Translations under genes and position numbers: made by a program
The notes under the pieces: generated by a model
Told to the model about the DNA's origin: nothing
Database searches by the model: none
Seen by the model: the letters and a program-made list of their open reading frames with translations, nothing else
From: Apoderus coryli
Taxonomy: Eukaryota > Arthropoda > Insecta > Coleoptera > Attelabidae
Direction: 5' to 3'
Assembly (NCBI GenBank): GCA_911728435.2
Contig: OU452216.1
Coordinates: forward strand, 10,118,342 to 10,182,341
DNA: 64,000 nt
Shown here: one piece after another, positions 46,701-58,700 of the stretch
Position numbering within the stretch: the stretch's first letter is position 1
Layout: every line of letters begins with the position of its first letter

Positions 46701-49700
46701 TCGCTTTTCCTGCAAATATGTTGCAACCAACTAAATAGTGTCGCAGCGAATTTAGCCTGAAAATCACTGCCATTGCAAATCTGTTGCAATCGGTTTAGCG
46801 AAAATTGCAATGACTATTGTTGCAGGAAAAACCATAAGTGAAGTGAAGTGAAGTGAAGTGAAGATGTGAAGTGAAGATGTGAAGCGAAGTGAAGTGAAGT
46901 GAAGTGAAGTGAAGTGAAGATGTGAAGTGAAGTGAAGTGAAGATGTGAAGTGAAGTGAAGTGAAGATGTGAAGTGAAGTGAAGTGAAGATGTGAAGTGAA
47001 GATGTGAAGCGAAGTGAAGTGAAGTGAAGTGAAGTGAAGTGAAGTGAAGTGAAGTGAAGATGTAAAGTGAAGTGAAGTGAAGTGAAGTGAAGTGAAGTGA
47101 AGATGTGAAGTGAAGATGTGAAGATGTGAAGTGAAGATGTGAAGTGAAGATGTGAAGTGAAGATGTGAAGTGAAGTGAAGTGAAGATGTGAAGTGAAGTG
47201 AAGTGAAGTGAAGTGAAGATGTGAAGTGAAGATGTGAAGTGAAGTGAAGATGTGAAGTGAAGATGTGAAGCGAAGTGAAGTGAAGTGAAGATGTGAAGTG
47301 AAGTGAAGTGAAGTGAAGTGAAGATGTGAAGTGAAGTGAAGATGTGAAGTGAAGTGATGTGAAGTGAAGATGTGAAGTGAAGTGAAGTGAAGATGTGAAG
47401 TGAAGTGAAGTGAAGTGAAGTGAAGTGAAGTGAAGATGTGAAGTGAAGTGAAGTGAAGATGTGAAGTGAAGTGAAGTGAAGATGTGAAGTGAAGTGAAGT
47501 GAAGTGAAGTGAAGTGAGGGGAAGTGAGTTCATAAAGAATAAGAAAATTATAGAAATGAACGTTGCAGTAATAAAAGAATCTAAGCTTACCGTATATACA
47601 CAATTCCCAACAACCAAATATCCGCCCTGTGTGCCCCACGGCCACAACATATCATGACCGGCAGCCCACATTGGCAGCCAGAACAGTAGCGCCGAATGCA
47701 CCAAACCATTCACGATCCACAACCAAAACACCTTGATGTTGAACAGTTCATTGTTTTGTGATATTTTATACAACTGTGGATGCATCATCATCTTATTCGC
47801 CCCACAGGGTTTGTCGAATAGGCCCATGGATAGGGGCGGTAGGGCTGTAAAGAGAACGTTGTACAAACCGATTGACCAACGTTCGAATAGTATTTGACCG
47901 GACCAGCCAGAGTAGATGGCGAACCATAGTTCGATGAGGTAGAGACAGATGTTTTTGTAGAAACTATAGAGAATCACTTTGCAGATTCGGGAGTAGTTCC
48001 AGGCACCTGAAAAATATAAAACAATATGTTAAGCAAGCCAAATGTTGTGTGTGTGAGGAAGTGAGTGAACTGAAGTGAGGAAGTGAAGTGAGGAAAATGA
48101 GGAAGTGAGTGAACTGAAGTGAGGAAGTGAAGTGAGGAAGTGAAGTGAGGAAGTGAGTGTACTGAAGTGAGGAAGTGAAGTGAGGAAGTGAGTGAACTGA
48201 AGTGAGGAAGTGAAGTGAGGAAGTGAGTGAACTGAAGTGAGGAGGTAAAGTGAGAAAGTGAAGTGAGGAAGTGAGGAAGTGAAGTGAGTAATGTGAAGTG
48301 AGTAAAGTGAAGTGAGCAAAGTGAAGTGAGTGAAATAAAGTGAGGAACTGAAGTGAATGAAGTAATGTCAATGAAATGAAGTGAGTAAAGTGATGTAAGT
48401 AAAGTGAATTAAAGTGAGTGAAATAAAGTGAAGTGAGTGAAATGAGTGAAGTGAAGTGAGAAACTGAAGTGAGTGAACTGAAGTGAGGAACTGAAGTGAT
48501 GTAAGTAAAGTGAGTGAATTAAAGTGAGTGAAATGAAGTGATTAAGTTAAGTGAGTGAATTAAAGTGAGCCAAATGTTTAAGTTCTGGTACTTACCATGC
48601 ACGAATAGTAAACGTAACAGGAAACGGAACTGGGCAAAACTGTAATCGGAGGCACAAGCCGCTTGCAAACCCTCAACACCTGAAATCCCAACGCCGATAT
48701 GCGCCTTTTGGATCATAGCCACATCATTAGCCCCATCACCGATAGCCAAAGTCACAGTATTCGTGTATTTAGTCACATGTTCGACAACTTCAGCTTTTTG
48801 GATCGGTGACACCCGACAGCAGATCACCACTTTGCACGAAATACACAATTTGAGGAAATCGGTGCGCAGCTCACATGTCAGGGCGTATTTCAACGTATTC
48901 CCATCGATAATTAACGCTATTTCGTTGGGTTGTTCCAGATTCTCACCCAATTCTTCGCAATGCCGGATCAGAGCAAATCTAACCCCGTCCAAACCATCTT
49001 CATTCAATATAATCATCGGCATACCTTGGGATATCAGTTTACACGAATATCCAATATTAATTGCAGTCTCCTGTTTATCACCGGTTAGTATCCACACATT
49101 TATATCAGCCTTCAATAGTGTAGCTATCGTCTCAGGTACACCGTCCTGCAACTTGTCTTCGATCGCAGTTGCTCCAATCAGCTTCAGTTTACGCTCAATC
49201 AAGTTTGCAGCTTCCTCAATTTTCTCTGTAAACAAACCAATAATTACAAGTCATATTCAAGGAGGATAAGCGTGAGTAAAGTGAGTGAAATAGAGTGAAT
49301 GAACTGAAGTGAGTGAGATGAAGTGAGGTGAGTGAATTGAAGTGAGGAAGTGAGCGTTCTAAAGTGAGGAAGTGAGGAAATGAAGTGAGTAAAGTGAAGT
49401 GAGTAAGATGAAGTGAAGTCAGTGAACTGAAGTGAGTAAAGGGAAGTGAGTGAACTGAAGTGAGGAAGTGAAGTGAGCAAAGTGAAGTGAGATGAGTGAA
49501 TTGAAGTGAGGAAGTGAGCGAACTGAGGTGAGGAAGTGAGCAAAGTGAAGTGAGGAAGTGAAGTGAGTAAAGTGAAGTGAGTGAGATGAAGTGAGTGAAC
49601 TGAAGTGAGTAAAGGGAAGTGAGTGAACTGAAGTGAGAAAGTGAGCGAACTGAAGTGAGGAAGTGAAGTGAGTAAAGTGAGTGAGATAAAGTGAGGTGAG

Positions 49701-52700
49701 TGAATTGAAGTGAGTAAAGTGAAGTGAGTGAGATGAAGTGAGTGAAATAAAGTGAGTGAACTGAAGTGAAGTGAGTGAGATGAAGTGAGATAAAGTGAAG
49801 TGAGGAAGTGAACGAACTGAAGTGATTCAAGTGATGTGAGGAAATGAAGTGAATTAAATGAAGTGAGGAAGTAAAGTGAGTGAATTGAAGTGAGGAAATG
49901 AAGTGAGTGAATTAAAGTGAGTGAACTAAAGAAGTGATGTGAGAAAATGAAGTGAGGAGAGTCAACTAAAGTGAAGTGAATTGATTTGAGGAAGTGAGTG
50001 AAACGAAGTGAGTGAATTGAAGTGAGGAAGTGAAGTGAGTCAACTGAAGTGAGGAGAGTGAAATAAAGTGAGTGAAACGATGTGAGTGAAATGAAGTGAG
50101 GAAGTGAAGTGAATGAAATGAAGTGAGGAAGTAAGTAAAGTGAGGTGAGTCAACTAAAGTGAAGTGAATGAAATAAAGTGATTGAACTTAAGTGAGTGAA
50201 CTGATTTGAGGAAGTGAGTGAAACGAGTTACAATGTCGGTTCAATTAGAGAAAAGTTGTTTAATTTAAACACCCTTTAAATGGTGTTTTCAAAATTAAAC
50301 TAACTTAAGCTGTTTTCGAGAATTTTTTAAAAAACAATTTTTATTTTTTTCTGGCATTATTTTTGCAGATATAAAAAATAGAAAGCACTTCCTCATTGTT
50401 ACTTTTTGAGGAGAAAAAAATAACGTTTACCAATTTTCACTACGACGTTTCTTGTTTTTAAAAAGCATCATCGAATAGATTTTTTTAAATACAGCCCTGA
50501 ATATTTTATTGTTGAGTTAAAATGTCGGTTCAATTAGAGAAAAGTTGTACAATTTAAACACCCTTTAAATGGTGTTTTCAAAACTTAAACTTAAGCTGTT
50601 TTCGAGAATTTTTGAAAAAACTATTTTTTGCAATTTTTATTTTTTTCTGGCATTATTTTTGCAGATATAAAAAATGGAAAGCACTTTCTCATAGTTGCTT
50701 TTTGAGGAGAAAAAGATAACGTTTACCAATTTTCACTACGACGTTTTGTGTTTAAAAAATCATCATCGAATAAATACATAAATACAGCCCTGAATTTTCT
50801 ATTGTTGAGTTACAATGTCGGTTCAATTAGAGAAAAGTTGTACAATTTAAACACCCTTTAAATGGTGTGAGTGAACTGAAGTGAGGAAGTGATGTGAGTG
50901 AACTGAAGTGATGAACTGAAGTGAGGAAGTGAAGTGAGTGAATTCAAGTAAGGAAGTGAAGTGAGTCAACTGAAGTGAAAAAGTGAGTTAACTGAAGTGA
51001 GGAAGTGAAATGAGTGAACTGAAGTGAGGAAGTGAAGTGAGTAAGATGAAGTGAAGTGAGTCAACTGATTTGAGGAAGTGAAGTGAGTAAAGTGAAGTGA
51101 GTGAGATGAAATGAGGAAGTGAGTAAGATGAAGTGAGTAAAGTGAAGTGAGTCAACTGATTTGAGGAAGTGAAGTGATGTGAGGAAGTGAAATGAGTAAA
51201 CTGAAGTGAGGAAGTGAAGTGAGTCAACTGAAGTGAGGAAGTAAAGTGAGTCAACTGATTTGAGGAAGTGAAGTGAGTCAACTGAATTGAGGAAATGAAG
51301 TGAGTCAATTGAAGTGAGGAAGTGAAGTGATTCAACTGAAGTGAGGAAGTGAAGTGAGTGAGATGAAGTGAGTTAACTGATTTGAGGAAGTGAAGTGATG
51401 TGAGGAAGTGAAATGAGTGAACTGAAGTGAGAAAGTGAAGTGAGTGAACTGAAGTGAGAAAGTGAAGTGAGTGCACTGAAGTGAGAAAATGAAGTGAGGA
51501 AGTGAAGTGAGGTGAGTAAAGTGAAGTGAGGACCTGAAGTGAGTAAAGTGAAGTGAGTGAACTGAAGTGAGGAAGTGAGTCAACTGAAGTGAGGAAGTGA
51601 AGTGAGTGAATAAAGTGAGTGAGATGAAGTGAGAAGAGTCAAGAGTAAGAGTGATACTCCTCATAATCATCCTTTTTCAATTCAACTACCGCGCAACACA
51701 GTGTACGCAATCCCTCAGTTGCAAAAACGTGAGTGAGATGAAATGAGGAAGTGAGTTAACTGAAGTGAGTCAACTGATTTGAGGAGGTGAAATAAGTGAA
51801 CTGAAGTGAGTCAACTGAAGTGAAGAAGTGAGGGAACTGAAGTGAAAAAGTGAAGTGAGTTAACTGAAGTGAGGACGTGAAGTGAGTGAGATGAAGTGAG
51901 TTAACTGATTTGAGGAAGTGAAGTGATGTGAGGAAGTGAAATGAGTGAACTGAAGTGAGTTAACTGAAATGAGTGAACTGAAGTGAGGAAGTGAAATGAG
52001 TGAACTGAAGTGAGGAAATGAAGTGAGTCAGCTGAGGTGATTAAAGTGAAGTGAGTGAGATAAAGTAAGTAAAGTGAAGTGAGTGAAATAAAGTGAGTGA
52101 CCTGAAGTGAGTGAACTGAAGTGAGGAAGTGAGCGAACTGAAGTGAGGAAGTGAAGTGATTCAACTGAAGTGAGGAAGTGAAGTGAGTGAGATGAAGTGA
52201 GTTAACTGATTTGAGGAAGTGAAGTGATGTGAGGAAGTGAAATGAGTGAACTGAAGTGAGAAAGTGAAGTGAGTGAACTGAAGTGAGAAAGTGAAGTGAG
52301 TGAACTGAAGTGAGGTGAATAAATTGAAGTGAGGACCTAAAGTGAAGTGATTAAAGTGAAGTGAGTGAGATAAAGTGAGTAAAATGAAGTGAGTGAAATA
52401 AAGTGAGTGACCTAAAGTGAATGAACTGAAGTGAGGAAGTGAAGTGAGTGAGTAAAGTGAGTGAGATGAAGTGAGAAGAGTCAAGAGTATGAAAGAATCA
52501 ACATTTTTAGACTGTATGACATGAATTTACCTTCTCTGTTTTGCAGCGATATGCTCGCCTTGTGATACAAGGCTTTCCATTCCTCATAATCATCCTTTTT
52601 CAATTCAACTACCGCGCAACACAGTGTACGCAATCCCTCAGTTGCAAAAACCTCCAAATGTTGTAAAAGTTTCCGTTTGTACTCTTTGGAACTAGATGTC

Positions 52701-55700
52701 GGGTCTAGTCGCTCGTAGATTACATTATCAGCACCTGCAAATCATATTTTAACAGAACTTCCATCATCTTCTTCAGATCTTCTTTCTTACCTTTACAAAA
52801 CAACTTAATCTTTCCTTTGGGATCACGTACAATGACCGACATCCGTTTCCTGGCTGACGTAAACTCCAACACAGTCAATATTTCGTAACGCTGCTTCACA
52901 CCTAAAGCATCAATTTCCACGTATTCAGGAGTTCGACTCAGGAACACATAACCGAATCTGGAGGCGCCATAAACTAAGGCGCGTTCATCCGGTGATGCCG
53001 CGTGGTACACCACCGAATCATCCGGTCGTTTCTCCGGGATAACCGTGTGACACACGGACAGAAGAACCATAAGTTCATGGATGAGGTTCGCGTTAGGGTG
53101 TTTATCCCTTAAATGCTGAAAAATCACAATAAATTAAAACCACAACCGCAATTAGTAACTTCCCAATACCTTCACTAATGAATTCTCTTCCACGCTATCG
53201 CTGGTTGAATAAATTTCTTCACCAACAGCACACTTTTTAAATTCCATCACATTCCTTGTTAACGTCCCAGTTTTATCTGAGAAAATGTACTTGACTTGGC
53301 CCAATTCCTCATTCAAGTTGGATGTACGCGCTAGGGCTGGTGTATCAGTCTCCTCATAATACATTTCCGCATCCATATTTATAAAAATAGCCTGAGGGAC
53401 GAAGTAATTATCGTTAAATCCTCAAATTGAGGATATTTTAGAACTCACCTGGATGAATCTGATTACCTCCAACGTAACTTGTAAGGAAATCGGTATTAAA
53501 TTGTTGAAAAGAATTAGAAAAGTCAAGAGATTGTAGAGAAAGTTGTGGGAACTATCTGAAACAAAAATGGTCACAACTAAAATCGTCTAAAATGCAAAAA
53601 ATAGTTTTCTGATTGTTTGGCACATAAAAAATGGCCGCCGCATTAAAAGCGTAACAGTTGCCATGATGCATTCAGATATACGACGGTGTGGTATCCCCTC
53701 TCTTAAATTATCTAAGGTTATTCACAATTACTTCGCACATGCGCAACGAAAATCCATCCCAGCCTGTCGCTTCTCTGTAATGGCTATTCTCGGGTTATAA
53801 GACAACGAGCTGCACCGCAGTGTTGCCATATTGTTCAGGAAATGCTTTGCATTGTAACATATATTAGTAGCTAATAGAATTCGTAGCCCTCATTGTATTT
53901 CGTGAAAGGGATTGGGTGCTATGATTTTTTTAGTTTGACCGTAGACATATAGTGTTAGTTTCTAAATATGTTCTTGGGCTAGGCAACACAGACTTTGTCC
54001 CCTATTTAGCCCTAGTACATATTGTGGCATATGTTTGTAGCTAATAGAATTCGTAGGCTTCATTAATATTCTTTTCCTTTGATTATTAAACTACCCCGGA
54101 ATCGTTATCCGACAGCCAGAGACAATTTATTCGTTTCAGTTTGGTAATTTTACTAAAAAAATATCCATAAAATATAGGGTGTTCAACGATCGACTAAAAT
54201 GTTATTAATATACAGGGTTTTCATAACAATTATGTGGGACATTTACAATGTTTTTTTCTTGAACCATATATTTATGATTTTTGTATTCATATTAACAACA
54301 AAAGTGAAATAAAGTTTCCTTAATGAATGTCCGACGGACATATCCAAAGCTCAGATGCGCAACAGGACTTTTTATTTTTTTATGATTTTTCAAAATTGAA
54401 CTATATTTGGTGGGGTGTAGACTTTTACTTGATGACCTACCCTGGGGATACTAGAACCCCTCTCGATTTCTTTTATACCCTGGTATGTTCAGAATAGATG
54501 TCCGATGGACGTATCCAAAGCTCAGGTGTACAGCAGGATTGGTTATTTTTTTATGATTTTTCAAAGTGAGATTTTAGTACAAATGCATGGTTTTGACTAC
54601 CTTTGAGGGTGCATACTGCTCTAAATATTAGTGCTACCTCCACATTATATATATATTTGGAATCAGCGCATCAAGGAAATCTATTTTCCATCCAAAATCT
54701 TCAATTTTTCCATACATTTGCCTTGAAATTTTTTAAATTTTCCTCAAAAAAATTTTGTTTCTCGATTTCAACCAAACTCACTATGTTTGTTCATATGAAC
54801 ATATTGACGAAGAATAAGTGTTTTTTTGTTGAGAAAATGTTCTCAGTGTAGCAGGAATTAGCTCCCCAGTATATTCTCACAGGGCTATATGCAGACCCTT
54901 ACTTGATGACCTACCCTGCGGTAACCAGAAGACCTCTCGATTTCTTATATACCCTGATAAATTGAGAAGAGATGTCCGATGGACATATCCAAAGCTCAGT
55001 CGCGCAGCAGGACTTTTTATTTTTTTATGATTTTTCAAAGTTGAACTATATTTGGTGGGGTGTAGACTTTTACTTGATGACCTACCCTGGGGATACTAGA
55101 ACCCCTCTCGATTTCTTTTATACCCTGGTCTGTTCAGAATGGATGTCCGATGGACGTATCCAAAGCTCAGGTGTACAGCAGGATTGGTTATTTTTTTATG
55201 ATTTTTCAAAGTGAGATTTTAGTACAAATGCAAGGTTTTGACTACCTTTGAGGGTGCATACTGCTCTAAATATTAGTGCTACCCCCCACAATATATATAT
55301 ATTTGGAATCAGTGCATCAAACTCTATAATCGTACAAGTTTTCAGGGAAATCTATTTTCCATCCAAAATCTTCAATTTTTCCATACATTTGCCTTGAAAT
55401 TTTTTAAATTTTCCTCAAAAAAATTTTGTTTCTCGATTTCAACCAAACTCACTATGTTTGTTCATATGAACATATTGACGAAGAATAAGTGTTTTTTTGT
55501 TGAGAAAATGTTCTCAGTGTAGCAGGAATTAGCTCCCCAGTATATTCTCACAGGGCTATATGCAGACCCTTACTTCATAACCTACCCTGGGGTAACCAGA
55601 AGCCCTTTTGATTTCTTATATACCCTGATAAATTCAGAAGAGATGTCCGATGGACATATCCAAAGCTCAGTCGCGCAGCAGGACTTTTTATTTTTTTATG

Positions 55701-58700
55701 ATTTTTCAAAGTTGAACTATATTTGGTGGGGTGTAGACTTTTACTTGATGACCTACCCTGGGGATACTAGAACCCCTCTCGATTTCTTTTATACCCTGGT
55801 CTGTTCAGAATGGATGTCCGATGGACGTATCCAAAGCTCAGGTGTACAGCAGGATTGGTTATTTTTTTATGATTTTTCAAAGTGAGATTTTAGTACAAAT
55901 GCAAGGTTTTGACTACCTTTGAGGGTGCATACTGCTCTAAATATTAGTGCTACCCCCCACATTATATATATATTTGGAATCAGCACATCAAACTCTATAA
56001 TCGTACAAGTTTTCAAGGAAATCTATTTTCCATCCAAAATCTTCAATTTTTCCATACATTTGCCTTGAAATTTTTTAAATTTTCCTCAAAAAAAATTTGT
56101 TTCTCGATTTCAACCAAACTCACTATGTTTGTTCATATGAACATATTGATAGAGAATCAGTGTTTTTTTGTTGAGAAAATGTTCTCAGTGTAGCAGGAAT
56201 TAGCTCCCCAGTATATTCTCACAGGGCTATATGCAGACCCTTACTTGATGACCTATTCTGCGGTAACCAGAAGACCTCTCGATGATTTCTTATATACCCT
56301 GATAAATTCAGGTTTGCAGCTAATAGAATTCGTAGCCCCCATTGTATTTCGTGAAAGGGTTTGGGAGCTATGATTTTTTTAGTTTGACCGTAAACATAAG
56401 GGATTAGTTTCTAAATTTGTTCTTGGGACTTTGTGCGCTATTTAGCCCTAATTCACAATAATAAAGAAAAACGTTTAACTTTACTTACCTTCAAGTCCAA
56501 TATACCAATGAGTCTTCGCATTTCGATTGCTCCAAATAACACTAAAAATGGAACACAACAAACACATCCCAGCCAACACACCAAACAACAACAATATCTG
56601 GATATTGGTCAGTTTATCAACTGACGAACGTTTCAACGGTGGTTTCGTTGAGTTCTTCATCAACTTCGTTTCGTGACCCGTATAGACCACCATACCAATA
56701 ATCCATGGAGTATTACGAAGCATTGCGCCTCGTTGGAGAATCTGATCAGCACCTAAAGCCTCAGGCCTAAAATTATTAACAATATTTCTCTAATTTACCG
56801 CGACTCAATTATCATTGACTTACGTTTTGTAGGACAGTTTTAAGACACCGTTAAACTCGTACAAATGTCGGTTCGGTGGTTCGCATTCGATCGTCCCAGC
56901 CAACTGTCTGATATCCTGGACTGTTATCAAATGCGAAGTGCATTTCAAGGCTTTACGGATTTTTAAGTTAGTCTCACCGTCCAAATTAGCAGTCTCGATG
57001 AAGCTGATACTTTGAGGCTCACTATAACAAACAATTAACTTCGGGATCTCTACCAAATCGTAAAGTAACTTACCTGGACGATAAAAGGATGAGATCACCA
57101 GGAAAAAACGAGTTATTCACAACTTTAACAATATCCCCAACAAGAACATCCTTCCACTTAACACTAGCCCAATTCGAGCCTTTCAACACCTCCACTTTTC
57201 TGTAATTGATTTCATCGTCAGCTCGATGCCTTTTCTACAAAACACCATCAATTAATTCAAGGTCTTTAGAGTAACAACAGAGTTTACAATATCCTCAATG
57301 ATTTCTTTGGCAGCCGACACTGATAAGATAAAGACAAGAGGCACCAAAGTCGTGTAACGACCTGTAGGCGATACATCAGGTATCTGTTGAAGTAGTGCAA
57401 TCATTAGAAAAAATACATTGGCCCATCTTCGAAATTGTTCAAACAAAAACAGAGGTATAAATCTTATCACACTGAAACAGAGAAAGAATGTGTTAAGTAA
57501 GTGTTAAGATATTTGCAGCTGTTCAAGATTGTACCTATATTTGGCTGTTGATATTATATTTTTTACAAATTTCGAACTAGGTGGTTGTGGTCTGTTAATA
57601 TAAATCACCCGTTCTTTGGCGGTGGAGAGCAGAGTATCACCGCTGGCCTCCGTTTCTCTGTCCATAGCAGAGGCGACGCCTCCGTCTCTGTCATCTGGAA
57701 AATATTCAAACAAACCACACTGGATAAAGAACTCCCAACAGAAATTTATTGGCACTGTTACGTTTGTGATTTATTATGGATCATTTAACTAGTGATTGTT
57801 CATAATATAAATAAAGAATCAAGCGTTGATGTGATTAACAATTCGTTTTATTCATTTCTTCGTCCATTTACAATTACAACGTATATTATTGACAAATTAC
57901 TCTTGACATTTGACATTTACGTTTCAACATGACATACAGAAGAAATTAACACAGTATAATAAATCAGTATTCTGACTTTCACGTTTGCAAGCCGTCCTGC
58001 GCATATCGTCGCGCATGCCGCCATTATGGATTACAACGTCAAAATAATCGCAGATCTATAGACGTAGATAGATACAGTTCACTCCTGTGTTCAATATATA
58101 GTTCATTGTCGGCGTGTACGAGATAAATAAATATTGTGTTTGTAATCTAATTTTGTGTTTTTGGTATAGTGTTCGTGAGAATTAAAAGGATTTTATTTTT
58201 ATCAACGTAAAACCGTAAAATTTATATTACGAAATGACAGTATCTAATATGTTTTTAAACTAAATACAAGTGAAACATAAATACAAGTTGTCGCGTGGCT
58301 AGTTGTTATTTTATTGACAATATCATTATGAAGTTTCAAGTTGCCAAAATTTGCCTTTAAAGTTGCTATTGTTGTAATTTGTGAATTAAACTACCCGTTT
58401 AACTCACTACAACAATATTCATAATAAACTACGAAAATTGAAATAAACGCGATTTATTAATAAAGAAAAATAACAAACTAAATACAAAACTGAAACGATT
58501 TTAACTGACCAATATAATATAGAAATTGAAAACTAATCAAAAATCTGACAATCTTAATTCTTTTTTGACAATAACAACTTTTTCCAATAGTTACCATGAG
58601 CAACTGATACGTACGAACTTTTACTCAGTTTCGTTGAAGATTACAGTGAATAACGGCTATCACGTTTTATATTAGTTAAAAATAGCCACTATAATTGACT

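Noticed and set aside
46764..47977. Long minus-strand frames of 293 and 387 residues rich in LHFTS
   Set aside because: They are the stop-free (CTTCA)n minisatellite read as protein; one merely continues ATP8A exon 12 past its donor.
48763..49269. 168-residue + strand frame opposite ATP8A exon 11
   Set aside because: Antisense shadow of a conserved exon.
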